Source: Saprospiraceae bacterium
Lineage (GTDB): Bacteria; Bacteroidota; Bacteroidia; Chitinophagales; Saprospiraceae
DNA length: 64,000 nt
Direction: 5' to 3'
NCBI GenBank assembly: GCA_016714895.1
Contig: JADKBV010000011.1
Location: forward strand, 1,240,001-1,304,000
A model generated the notes under the pieces. The model saw nothing but the letters and a program-made list of their open reading frames with translations. It was not told the DNA's origin and searched no databases. Of the stretch, positions 1 through 8,866 are shown in pieces (the first letter of the stretch is position 1; every line of letters starts with the position of its first letter). Made by a program: the position numbers and the translations under genes.

Positions 1-1206
1 TGGTTCTATTTGGATCATTCTGATACTTCGGTGTCTCCGAAAAAAGACGTCATCATCGTACATTCAAAAACAGAAACCACAAAAAAAGAAGTTGATTTGC
101 CATCAAAAACCCGTAAAGAAATCACAAATCAAAAACCATTGCCATCTATTCCCCCGGCAAAAACAAACCATCTTTCTGAGGTACCTTCTTTGACATATCT
201 TTCCAACATCTCTGAAACCGAAAAACCGACATTGATGTATGATACAGATGATTTTTCAGGTAAGGAAAAACAGGAATTGACAACACAAAAGACCCAACAT
301 ATTCAAGGTGCTTATATTTCTGTATCAGAAGTTATTGTGGCGGCAAATGAACACGAGGTTACACCGGAGTTTTCTGATCAACCTGAAATCACAAAAAAAC
401 CTTTATGGGAATCTCCTGAAATTGTGGATACAAAATTTGCTGTAATAACCGGATTATCCGATCAAATATCCATAAGAAATCCGATCCTCCCGCTTAAAAA
501 AGAGTTGCCTTTTTTTCTGGATATTCGAATGCTGGCAGGACAATCTGTTTACCAATATCAAAATATTTCCGGGGAAGACAACCGGATTTTGTCCATGAGA
601 CAAAGTGCTGAAAGACCTTTGGAAACTTATGGGGCGAACTTTTTATTTGGCAAAGAATTGGGTAAATCTTTTTACCTGTCGGCAGGTGTTACTTTCCTGA
701 GAAGTAATGAGAAGTGGGCAAGCTCGAAGAACGACACGACCACCATCCTTTTGGAAAATCAGGTCACCGGCGTCTATACCAACCATGAAGGCGTGGTGAC
801 AGAGACCACAGGAATGAAGACAGCCTTACAAATTTCACAACTCCATCAAACGAGGTACAACCATTCCATGATGATTGCACCTACTGTCACGCTGGGCAAA
901 AATTTTACGATATACAAAACATTATGGTCTTTGGAAGGAATCCTGGCATTCCCTCTGTATTCGCGATTTTTTGGTGAGGTTTGGGATGATCACCAAAAGA
1001 TGACGGATATAAAAAATGTTTATGAAGTTAAAAACGCTGTTTCTTACGGAGGTCATCTTTCTTATGTATTTCCGGTGTCCGGACGCCTGAATATATACGG
1101 AGGTTATCAATATCAATTTTCCCGGATCCATAGTTTTTCGGGTTATTTCAGAAACCAACATTTTCATAACCTTGGTTTAGGTATGAAATATTTTATGAAT
1201 CTTTAA
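1..1206 (+). CDS. Outer-membrane-type beta-barrel protein, 5' end outside window
   Basis: The reading frame is open to the left edge (it begins W-F-Y-L-D at base 1), so the start lies upstream. The first ~150 visible residues are low-complexity, rich in Lys, Thr, Glu and Pro, as in a periplasmic linker. From about residue 165 on, alternating hydrophobic/aromatic strands (for example LDIRMLAGQSVYQYQ) and a terminal Phe/Leu-rich strand (LGLGMKYFMNL) suggest a small barrel like those of porin-family outer-membrane proteins. In Bacteroidota such barrels are often fused to an N-terminal cytoplasmic or anti-sigma-like segment with one membrane helix; the aromatic W-F-Y at the edge could be the end of such a helix, but that is inference. 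The next gene starts 10 nt downstream, so the two are probably co-transcribed. Confidence 0.7.
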   Translation, partial: WFYLDHSDTSVSPKKDVIIVHSKTETTKKEVDLPSKTRKEITNQKPLPSIPPAKTNHLSEVPSLTYLSNISETEKPTLMYDTDDFSGKEKQELTTQKTQHIQGAYISVSEVIVAANEHEVTPEFSDQPEITKKPLWESPEIVDTKFAVITGLSDQISIRNPILPLKKELPFFLDIRMLAGQSVYQYQNISGEDNRILSMRQSAERPLETYGANFLFGKELGKSFYLSAGVTFLRSNEKWASSKNDTTTILLENQVTGVYTNHEGVVTETTGMKTALQISQLHQTRYNHSMMIAPTVTLGKNFTIYKTLWSLEGILAFPLYSRFFGEVWDDHQKMTDIKNVYEVKNAVSYGGHLSYVFPVSGRLNIYGGYQYQFSRIHSFSGYFRNQHFHNLGLGMKYFMNL

Positions 1207-1216
1207 AATTTATATA

Positions 1217-3637
1217 ATGAAAAAATATTTGACATTTTTATTTTTTTGGCTGACTTTTACGTTGGCCGCTCAAATCAATAACGGCATCATCAGGGTAGCG
1301 GTTGAAGACGGTTGCGGACAGGTATTTGCGGAACAGGTTACTATATATTTGAATCAGGTGGTTGGTTCTGATATTATAAAAATTGATTCATCCAATTCTC
1401 ATCCTGTAGAATTTACAGGTTTGGATGTGTCAAATATTTACCAGGTAAAAATAGCTTCAGATAAAATAGAAGACATTCAACTTTCAATCAAAGACATTCA
1501 TGTCCTTCGTGAAACTGTTTTGGGAATTGAAGATGGCAACTCAGCAACAATATTAGCAGGTGATGCATCAGGAAATTACGGTATATCTACTTTGGATTTT
1601 GTAATGATGGGAAGACACCTTCTTAAAATACAAAATCTTGCATTAAACAGATGGATTTTTATAGATCAGTCAGTTTTACATATAAATATGTTGTTGGTTG
1701 ATTTTCTTAATCAAACAACTGTGCAGGGCATTCCCTCAGGTCTGAAAGAAATCACATTTAATGCTTATAAATACGGAGCAGTAGCTTCCACCGTGCCTGG
1801 TTATTGTGAAAATTGTCTTGAAGACTCAACCTCAATCGCCAAACTCAGATTACCTGATTTGGAAGTTGAAGCAGGTAAAGTAGTCGAATTTGATTTGATT
1901 TCCGTTGGCAGTGACAAAGATGTTGGCATGGTGTTTTCCCTTCAATATAAGGATGGATTGGTCACTGATATTTTTCCATATAATAGTACTGTTCACAACC
2001 TTATCGATAGTATAAAGGCAATCCATGTTCTAACTTATTTTGATGTAAATGATTCACCAATTAACTACAAGACGGTTAAAATCAAATTCAGACCATCCCG
2101 TAACGGCAAACTTTCTTCATTTTTTAGTATCAATGATACATTCCCGAATGAGTTTGTGTACAAAGAGGCAGATTGTCTGAAGACCTATCAAAACATTGTA
2201 CTGGAAGAGGGTAGTTTGTGCCCTGTGACCTGGCCGGCAGATATCACCATACCGGATTGTATCACCAAATACAACACAGGACTGCCGGTCATAGACCCGG
2301 AATGTAAAGATATTGTCGCCATTACATACACTGATGAGACTATTGGACTTGTTTTGTCATGTGAAAAAATCCTAAGACATTGGACAGCGCTCAACTGGCT
2401 CACCGGAGAATTATTTAAACACACTCAGGTCATCCTGATTGATAAAAATTATCCTACAGTTTGTTGGGATGTCACGGTTTTGGTAGAAGACAGCGTGATA
2501 TTATATGCCAGAGATCTGGTAAAAAATGCCGATCTAAGTCATATTTATTCATTTTCTTTGGAAAATGTCGCTGATACTGTGATCGCCCTTTACGGAGCAC
2601 CACCTACTGTTGAGTTTCTGACGGTGTATGATATGACGGACAGTACTTTTTGTTTTGCATCCGTCACAAAGGTCACTGTAGGGTGCACCGATCCCATCAG
2701 GGTGATTTCAGAAACTACCGTAAATTCTGCCGGAACTGACTATATTGTATTTGCCAGGGTGTTTGATGGTGGCAATGAAGATCATTGCAGGGGCAGGATT
2801 TCTGATTTTCAGATTAAAATGCCAAACTCAGGTGTTTTTGTCTATCAGGCAGTTTTTGATTATGATACGTACAAAGGAAAAAATGTAGCTGTTGAACTTC
2901 GCTATAAAGTGGACGGAATTTGGGAAAATTATGGATTGGTGACGATCATATTTACAGATGGAAATGTGTTACCACCTTTTGAACTTACTTGTTTTGACGA
3001 CCCTCTTACGAAAGATGTTTTACACGAGATTGCTATTTTTTCTCCGAACTTTGACAGTATTTTTGCTTTCCAGGGAGCATTCAGGGTCAAAGATGCTGTT
3101 GTGATCAGCACCAAAAAAGTAGCGTTACCAGAAATTGCATTTAATCAGGCATTAAATTTTTTGAAATTTATTTGGTTACAACCAACTGCAGAACCTGTTT
3201 TATTGTCTTTTTCCGATACGATATTTACACTTACGATCTTACCCACAAAAGATGGAAATGTTTCTGAAGTATTGAGCATTGCAGATGATTTATTGGAGTC
3301 TTTGGCAATTTTGGACGATTTGGATCAAAGGAGAATTGATTTGGTATTTAAGTTTATGAGAAGAACTTTGGTAAATGATAATCAGATTGATCACGATATC
3401 ACGGTTTTTCCAAATCCGACAGCAAGCGGAGATTTTACCATTCAAAGCCAAAAACATCGCAAAGCAACGGTAAGTATTTATAGTAATAACGGACAACTCA
3501 TTTATGAAAAACTACAGGAAGCAGCTGACGGAAACTTTTTAGTGACCATGCCACAGGATGTTCAAAATGGTGTGTATTTTGTAAAATTGGAAGATCAACA
3601 ACACATCAGTACCCAAAAATTGGTTTTGGTAAAATAG
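1217..3637 (+). CDS. Secreted T9SS type A cargo protein with dockerin-like segment
   Basis: An 806-residue protein with a Sec signal peptide (residues 1-18, ending L-A-A before Q). At about 112-140 there is a dockerin/EF-hand-like segment, LAGDASGNYGISTLDFVMMG, which in Bacteroidota extracellular proteins usually follows an Ig-like domain. The central part looks like tandem beta-sandwich (HYR/cohesin-like) modules with Cys-containing stretches near residues 335-370. The C-terminal ~75 residues form a type A T9SS sorting domain: VFPNPTASGDF, then NGQLIYE, NGVYFVKL and a basic end QKLVLVK. The protein is therefore predicted to cross the outer membrane through PorSec and be anchored or released. 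The specific function is not recognisable. It lies 10 nt after the barrel gene and ends before a strong terminator. Confidence 0.85.
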   Translation: MKKYLTFLFFWLTFTLAAQINNGIIRVAVEDGCGQVFAEQVTIYLNQVVGSDIIKIDSSNSHPVEFTGLDVSNIYQVKIASDKIEDIQLSIKDIHVLRETVLGIEDGNSATILAGDASGNYGISTLDFVMMGRHLLKIQNLALNRWIFIDQSVLHINMLLVDFLNQTTVQGIPSGLKEITFNAYKYGAVASTVPGYCENCLEDSTSIAKLRLPDLEVEAGKVVEFDLISVGSDKDVGMVFSLQYKDGLVTDIFPYNSTVHNLIDSIKAIHVLTYFDVNDSPINYKTVKIKFRPSRNGKLSSFFSINDTFPNEFVYKEADCLKTYQNIVLEEGSLCPVTWPADITIPDCITKYNTGLPVIDPECKDIVAITYTDETIGLVLSCEKILRHWTALNWLTGELFKHTQVILIDKNYPTVCWDVTVLVEDSVILYARDLVKNADLSHIYSFSLENVADTVIALYGAPPTVEFLTVYDMTDSTFCFASVTKVTVGCTDPIRVISETTVNSAGTDYIVFARVFDGGNEDHCRGRISDFQIKMPNSGVFVYQAVFDYDTYKGKNVAVELRYKVDGIWENYGLVTIIFTDGNVLPPFELTCFDDPLTKDVLHEIAIFSPNFDSIFAFQGAFRVKDAVVISTKKVALPEIAFNQALNFLKFIWLQPTAEPVLLSFSDTIFTLTILPTKDGNVSEVLSIADDLLESLAILDDLDQRRIDLVFKFMRRTLVNDNQIDHDITVFPNPTASGDFTIQSQKHRKATVSIYSNNGQLIYEKLQEAADGNFLVTMPQDVQNGVYFVKLEDQQHISTQKLVLVK

Positions 3638-3680
3638 GAGACTTGGTTACATCACATTTTTACTCTTGGTTACAAATAAG

Positions 3681-3714
3681 ATGCCGTTGCACGAAAAATG
3701 CAACGGCATTTTTT
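3681..3714 (+). terminator. Rho-independent terminator
   Basis: A perfect 11-bp stem (3681-3691 with 3699-3709, ATGCCGTTGCA) encloses the 7-nt loop CGAAAAA and runs into a T-tract (3709-3714). It lies 44 nt after the stop of the T9SS cargo gene, so it ends that transcription unit. The rest of this 304-bp gap (3715-3941) is AT-rich and holds no gene I can support. Confidence 0.92.
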
Positions 3715-3941
3715 ATTCAGTATATTGTATGGAATTTTATTGTTTATGATAATTCGTCTCATTTTGGTGTTATTTTATTTAACTCCATTCAAAAAGACGC
3801 CTCAGCGACAAGAAAAAGAATAATGTTGTTTCCATTCGGGTGGCCGTGTGTTTTTTTATTATATTTGTTTCAACTTTGTTTTTTTCAATAATTTTTTGAA
3901 ACTATATGAACATAGATATGCATCATTAAAAAAACCTCCTT

Positions 3942-6884
3942 ATGGCAAAATATTTATTATGTATCCTCATGATGGTTTCTATTGTTTTGTCCGGGCAGGA
4001 ACAAGTGACAAACATCCTGAATCCCGGTGTCGTGAAAGCACATATCATATGGCAAAAAATCGGATTTGCCCACATAAACGGCGAGGTCTTTATGCTTCAG
4101 GAACATGAGGGTTTGACCATTTTTAAATTATCGGATGGTCAGTTTTTTGAGGTTGGAAAAATAGAAAATTTAGAACATCAACAAATACAGTTTATAGGTG
4201 GTGGCAGATTAAGCTCGCAATTTGATATCCGGGATCAGAAATATTACAGATATTTTACCGGTGGTTATCAGGTTATAAATATCATAAAGGCTGAAATAAT
4301 TGAAAGCCATAATCTCACTTCTAAAAATATTCCGCGTATAGTCCCCGTTTCGACTTATCAGCATGGTTATTATTTCAGGGATGTTTTTGATTTTACGATT
4401 CCTGTTTTATGTCATTATTCTGCAATCTCAGGCAGGGTCGATACATTATCTTTTTCGGAAAACAGAGCGGATTTCAGGTATTTTGATCACTTGCTTTTCA
4501 GTATTGATGGTCAAAAAAAGCTTTTTGTCCGCGACCCTGTTACGCTTAAAGATACGTTGTTGTTGGACTCGGCAGAACGACTGTATTTTGTTTCATTTTC
4601 GGAAAAGGACAGCACCATGGTGTACAGGGATGCCAAAGGTGCAATCTTTAAAATTGACCGCCAACTTTCCATTCTGACACATCTTTGTCCGGCAGCAGAA
4701 GTCAAAGATGCCAAATCAGTGTTTGTAAACGGTGATTTTTTAATCTGTATTTATGATTTTGCCACAGTCATCGGAAAACATAAAGATGAAGTCAAAATCT
4801 ATCAGTTGGGGTCATGTAATTTGGAGATGTCATTCATCACAGAATATCTCAAACATTATGTCGATGAGTTTCATTATCTCAAAACACCGGATATATCTGA
4901 AGATTTCCTGGTTATCGGGTTTACAGGGTCAAATCCTGCAGATGATCTGAGTGACTGCATGTATTATGTTGTCGATCGCAAAAGTAAACGATATTCTTTT
5001 GTTTCTTCTGTCACCTGGATGATGGATGGTAGTGCCCGAAGTTTTGAAAATAAACTGATTTTTTCAGCTTATGATAATTATCACTGGGAACTGTTTTCTT
5101 ACTTAGTGAGCTACGATATAAATACAGGAAATATTAAAAAATCTGACCCGAATATAAATCCCAAAACGGAATCCATAAGCATGGGATTTGGTGAAAACGG
5201 AAAAATGTACTTTGCCGCCAATACCGCCAAACACGATCCGGCTATCTGGCATTTTGATCAAAATGAAACTTTTGCAAAATTACGGCCTCTTGATCTGAAA
5301 GAAAATCTGGGAATCTACTATATTAACTACATTATACAAGGCGAAGATTCTTTATATTTTTTTAATAATAATGGTTTGTATTCTGTTTCAGAAAGTTTAT
5401 CCCCACGGATACCTTTTCCGCCTTTTGATAAGACCTATGAAAATTCTGTCAACATCAATTATTACCAATATGAAGATTATATTGTTTTTTTTGACAAATT
5501 TACCAATACTACATTTTATCAGATATTTAATACCAAAACAGGTGCACTGGATTCAGTAAAAGATGAAAGGATTGGCAAAATCTTCAACCCGGTCGGAATG
5601 GACAAATATATTTTATCACGTTCTCCGGCCAATGAGCTGTTTTTGTTTGATATCGTAAAAAAAGACTTTATCAAAGTTAATAATTTACCTGCAGTTTCCG
5701 GGTTTAAAATTTTTTCCGGAAAAAGTAAAGCTGTCATTTTATATAATGCACCAGAAGGAAGTACCGAACGAAAGTCATATTGGTTGCATTATGATACCCA
5801 AAAAACCGAACCCATAAATCTCGATCTGAACGGTGATGTACATGTTTTATCCGGATTCGATGGATCATTTTATTTTATTGAAAATAATTTTACTGCCAAA
5901 AAGACAAAAGTCCGTTTGCTTCAGAAGGATGGTAATATCTCTGTGGTTTATGACGGAAAAGGCAAATGGAATCTGAAAAACAGTGTCAGTATTTCTTTGG
6001 AGAGTCCGGTCGCTTTGTTTTTAATACAAACGACACCGGATTCCTGTGTTGTTTTAACCAATGACTTTACAAATACGACTTCCCTTTTTTTTCCATATTA
6101 TAATTTTTATGCATCGTCCAGTCCTTTTAGGCAAAGATCGGGTAATAAGTTTGTGCTAAGAACAGGAAAAAGTTACCAAAACCAATATTGGTATTACGAT
6201 TCTTTTAAAGAACCGATTCCATTAGTGCTTTGTAATAGTTTACAGGTATTTTCCAACATGTCGGATAGTTTGGTTACTTTGGTTTGGAAGGGAGACTACC
6301 AACATACCTTATCTTTGTCTTACGACATCATCAATCAGGTAGTTTCCGCAGACAGTATTGCACCTGATTGCCTGACGTCCGGTTTTTTTGATGGTGTAGC
6401 TATTGATGACCAAAGCTTTCTTATACCTTTTGACTGTAATTACGAACGCGAACCCTGGATTTATAACGTAAAAAATCAAGCATTATCTTTACTATCCGAC
6501 ATTTATCCCGGAATTTTCCAAAGCGACCCTCGCAATTTTCTGTTGTTTAAAAACTATGTATATTTTACAGCTACTTTGCCACAGAATAACCGTCAGTGGT
6601 TTCGGTATGCCATACATCCCGAAATTCCTGAAGAACCCTTCGAACCCAAAAAATTTCTGGCAGTATTTCCTTCACCGGCTTCACATGAAATTTATCTGAA
6701 AGAGAATCTCAAAGATTTGTCGGTGTACTCCATTGACGGAAAACAGGTTTTGTATATGGAGTCTTATACCCAAAAGGATAAAATTGATGTTTACGATTGG
6801 ATGAGCGGTATGTATATCCTTGTCGGAAAAAATCAGGACGACAAAATCCGGACCGGAAAAATGATCAAAGTCCGGGGGAAGTGA
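3942..6884 (+). CDS. Large secreted beta-propeller-like protein with T9SS sorting domain
   Basis: A 980-residue protein. It starts MAKYLLCILMMVSIVLSGQ, a signal peptide with likely cleavage near residue 18. Most of the body is repeated units of 40-60 residues that pair phrases such as L-Y-F-x-x-N-N-G-L-Y and K-Y-I-L-S with Asp/Gly turns, typical of beta-propellers, but no family signature is clear. The end has a type A T9SS sorting domain (VFPSPASHEIYL, SIDGKQVLY, SGMYILVG, KMIKVRG). It has its own leader after the upstream terminator. The ATG at 3942 was chosen because the signal peptide begins there. Function unknown; surface or extracellular location is inferred. Confidence 0.8.
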   Translation: MAKYLLCILMMVSIVLSGQEQVTNILNPGVVKAHIIWQKIGFAHINGEVFMLQEHEGLTIFKLSDGQFFEVGKIENLEHQQIQFIGGGRLSSQFDIRDQKYYRYFTGGYQVINIIKAEIIESHNLTSKNIPRIVPVSTYQHGYYFRDVFDFTIPVLCHYSAISGRVDTLSFSENRADFRYFDHLLFSIDGQKKLFVRDPVTLKDTLLLDSAERLYFVSFSEKDSTMVYRDAKGAIFKIDRQLSILTHLCPAAEVKDAKSVFVNGDFLICIYDFATVIGKHKDEVKIYQLGSCNLEMSFITEYLKHYVDEFHYLKTPDISEDFLVIGFTGSNPADDLSDCMYYVVDRKSKRYSFVSSVTWMMDGSARSFENKLIFSAYDNYHWELFSYLVSYDINTGNIKKSDPNINPKTESISMGFGENGKMYFAANTAKHDPAIWHFDQNETFAKLRPLDLKENLGIYYINYIIQGEDSLYFFNNNGLYSVSESLSPRIPFPPFDKTYENSVNINYYQYEDYIVFFDKFTNTTFYQIFNTKTGALDSVKDERIGKIFNPVGMDKYILSRSPANELFLFDIVKKDFIKVNNLPAVSGFKIFSGKSKAVILYNAPEGSTERKSYWLHYDTQKTEPINLDLNGDVHVLSGFDGSFYFIENNFTAKKTKVRLLQKDGNISVVYDGKGKWNLKNSVSISLESPVALFLIQTTPDSCVVLTNDFTNTTSLFFPYYNFYASSSPFRQRSGNKFVLRTGKSYQNQYWYYDSFKEPIPLVLCNSLQVFSNMSDSLVTLVWKGDYQHTLSLSYDIINQVVSADSIAPDCLTSGFFDGVAIDDQSFLIPFDCNYEREPWIYNVKNQALSLLSDIYPGIFQSDPRNFLLFKNYVYFTATLPQNNRQWFRYAIHPEIPEEPFEPKKFLAVFPSPASHEIYLKENLKDLSVYSIDGKQVLYMESYTQKDKIDVYDWMSGMYILVGKNQDDKIRTGKMIKVRGK

Positions 6885-6895
6885 TTTTGTTTTTT

Positions 6896-6932
6896 GGTTC
6901 TGTTTGAATAGTCAGCAATGAACATCAGGTTC
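6896..6932 (+). repeat. Possible decayed end of the 62-kb MITE family
   Basis: The string from 6896 (GGTTCTGTTTGAATAGTCAG, then CAATGAACATCAGGTTC) resembles the inward-reading right end of the element at 61944-62187, which reads GGGTCTGTTGAAAAAGTCAG, then CAATGAATCAGATTC. With one or two single-base gaps most positions agree. I saw no matching second end nearby, so this would be a relic or one-sided fragment. The similarity is by eye. The remaining gap before the downstream repeats (6933-7084) shows nothing recognisable. Confidence 0.4.
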
Positions 6933-7084
6933 TCGAAATAGTGACAGGACGCGTCAATACAATATATATGAACTCATCATTTGGTTTAAGTCTTTTCCAT
7001 TTTTAGCAGGGCGATTCAACATATAAAAATTTAAATAATACCATCATGATTTTTATGTTTTCTGTTTTCAGCTCACCCTGCTTT

Positions 7085-7182
7085 TGATTTCAATATGGCT
7101 GTAAGTGTATAAAAAGATATATTTATAGCCAAAATGATTTCTTGATTTGGCTATAACTTTATATAAAGTGACACTTATAGCC
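7085..7182. repeat. 98-bp direct repeat, left copy, flanking the ATPase gene
   Basis: This block aligns without gaps to 8618-8715 in the same orientation (I count 81 of 98 identical). It holds two 34-bp units, 7097-7130 and 7149-7182, spaced by 18 nt. Each unit has ends GGCTATA (GGCTGTA in the first) and TATAGCC around an AT-rich core, so each is an inverted-ended unit. The second unit is the better conserved between blocks (32 of 34). The block ends 14 nt beyond the 3' end of the ATPase gene. Confidence 0.9.
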
Positions 7183-7196
7183 AGTTTTAAGGGTGT

Positions 7197-8615
7197 TTAC
7201 AAAAGTGGACGAAAAAAAATATTCGATGTGATTGATTTTTGAACCAAACCGTTATAAGGACCGTTTTTTAATCCGAAGGTGGTGAGCATGACCAGCCACA
7301 GTGCTTTTCGTGTCTTTGTACTTTCCTTAAATTCATGTATCTTATTCCTAAGTTTTTTATCGTAATCTTTGGTAATCGTAAATTCACTATTCGAAAATTT
7401 GATTTCAATGACATTGATGACATTGTCACTGCGATCGATAATCAAATCGATTTGTGCATTTTTATTTTGCCAGGTAGAGATATTGGATAATATGCCATCT
7501 ATGCCCAATGCTCGTTTTATTTCATAAATATGCAGGATACACAAAATCTCATATGCATACCCTGACCAGGTATTTTGTTTGGGAGTATTTATCATATTGA
7601 GCCAGATATTTTCATCATTAATCTGAGGCTTCCCCAGGAAGCTTAAATGAAACAATGAAAATAAATCTGTGAGCTGATATACTACTTCTCTGGATATTTT
7701 TTTGAAATTGTAATACTTCCTGATAAATCCGCTTTCTTCCAGTTCGATGAGAATTCGGGTCAACCCGCCGCCATCGGTAATACCACTTCGTTTTACTATT
7801 TCCGCTCTTTGGATTCCCTTGTTTTTATTTGCAATGGCTTCAATTACTGCCATATGATTGCCCGGATTATCAAAAAGTGATTGATATAGTATATAGTATT
7901 CGTTTTTAAAAAGGGCATTTTCAGCAAAACACAATTGATTTATATTTTGAGATGCACTCATATCTTTATTGAAGTGAGAAAGATAAAAGGGGATACCACC
8001 AAAACACATGTACGTTTGTATGCATTGGTATTCATCATACTGACAACCCAAAGATTCAAGGTACTGTTTGGATTCATACAAAGTAAACGGATTCAGTTTA
8101 ATCCTTCCTGTCACCCTGTTGTATAGTCCACCTTTATTCTTGATCAGTTTATTTATCATCCAGGATGCTGATGAACCGCAAACAATCAACAAAATATCCG
8201 ATCTGCCACTTGCCCAACTATTCCAGAAGTATTCTAAAGCGTTTATAAACTTAGAATTCCGTTGGTCCATCCACGGCAATTCGTCCAGAAAAATTACTTT
8301 TTTTTGTGAAGGGTAAACTTCTAATTTATTAATAAGGATGGCAAAAGCATCAATCCATGTATTAGGCATAGATATTGTCTCATCCTTAAAATATTTTTTT
8401 AGTGCAAGGGTAAATGTTGCCAATTGTTCTTTTAATGAACCTCTGGCTATCCCGGTGGTATAAAAAGTGAACTGATCATCAAAAGCCTTACGAATCAAAA
8501 AAGTTTTTCCTACCCTTCGCCTTCCATACACTGCAACAAAATGTGATCTTTTCTCTGAATGATACTTGCTGATTTCTCCCAGTTCTTTAACCCGGCCTAT
8601 CAATTTTGTGTCCAT
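7197..8615 (-). CDS. AAA ATPase (PF01637-like) with C-terminal DUF234/PD-(D/E)XK-like domain
   Basis: A 472-residue protein taken from the ATG at 8615 (MDTKLIGR). The longer frame to 8645 would read through the repeat and its promoter, so I reject it. It has a Walker A motif at 31-38 (GRRRVGKT), Walker B at about 107-112 (VIFLDEL) and the sensor-like stretch ILLIVCGSSASWM, as in the archaeal-type ATPase family PF01637. A winged-helix segment lies near 265-320 (AEIVKRSGITDGGGLTRILI). The C-terminus has an ID-x13-EIK pattern (D390, E404, K406), which fits the PD-(D/E)XK-like fold of DUF234. These proteins are often multicopy and their biological role is not settled. It is a single gene on the opposite strand to its left-hand neighbour, framed by two 98-bp direct repeats, which suggests a unit that moves or regulates itself. 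Confidence 0.85.
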   Translation of the reverse strand: MDTKLIGRVKELGEISKYHSEKRSHFVAVYGRRRVGKTFLIRKAFDDQFTFYTTGIARGSLKEQLATFTLALKKYFKDETISMPNTWIDAFAILINKLEVYPSQKKVIFLDELPWMDQRNSKFINALEYFWNSWASGRSDILLIVCGSSASWMINKLIKNKGGLYNRVTGRIKLNPFTLYESKQYLESLGCQYDEYQCIQTYMCFGGIPFYLSHFNKDMSASQNINQLCFAENALFKNEYYILYQSLFDNPGNHMAVIEAIANKNKGIQRAEIVKRSGITDGGGLTRILIELEESGFIRKYYNFKKISREVVYQLTDLFSLFHLSFLGKPQINDENIWLNMINTPKQNTWSGYAYEILCILHIYEIKRALGIDGILSNISTWQNKNAQIDLIIDRSDNVINVIEIKFSNSEFTITKDYDKKLRNKIHEFKESTKTRKALWLVMLTTFGLKNGPYNGLVQKSITSNIFFRPLL

Positions 8616-8617
8616 AA

Positions 8618-8715
8618 TGATTTCAATTTGGCTACAAATATACAATAATATATAGTTATAGCCAAATCAAAGCCTTGATTTGGCTATAACTATATATAAA
8701 ATGACACTTATAGCC
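8618..8715. repeat. 98-bp direct repeat, right copy, containing the ATPase promoter
   Basis: Partner of 7085-7182 with identical layout: 12-nt lead TGATTTCAATTT, a 34-bp unit (8630-8663), an 18-nt spacer and a second 34-bp unit (8682-8715), with GGCTATA/TATAGCC-type ends. The spacer region AAATCAAAGCCTTGATTT is itself a near-palindrome. The inner edge lies 3 nt from the ATPase start codon, so this copy is the gene's 5' leader. The stretch 8716-8866 beyond it holds no gene I can support. Confidence 0.9.
8635..8665 (-). promoter_or_regulatory. Predicted promoter of the ATPase gene inside a palindromic unit
   Basis: On the minus strand TATATTTG (8642-8635) matches the Bacteroidota -7 consensus TAnnTTTG. 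A TTG (8665-8663) sits 20 nt upstream as the -33 element. The 34-bp palindromic unit 8630-8663 covers the spacer and the -7 element almost exactly, so a protein binding the palindrome would block transcription. The transcript would start roughly 15 nt before the ATG at 8615. Confidence 0.6.
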
Positions 8716-8866
8716 GGAATGATGTTCCAATATGCCCATTAACACCTCTACTCTTTTAAAGCTGAAATGGAAATGCCATTTGAACAAAAGTCATTTAGCC
8801 GGACTGTTTTCAAAATGACACATTGACCATCCCATCCATTTCCCAAAGTCTTCAGGATACCATTTC

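Noticed and set aside
3643..4108. Short plus-strand ORFs between the two secreted-protein genes
   Set aside because: They run through the terminator hairpin and into the signal peptide region of the next gene in another frame; composition is AT-driven.
7097..8715. CRISPR array from the repeated GGCTATA units
   Set aside because: There are only four units in two pairs separated by a gene; spacers within pairs are similar to each other, not unique, and no cas gene is present.
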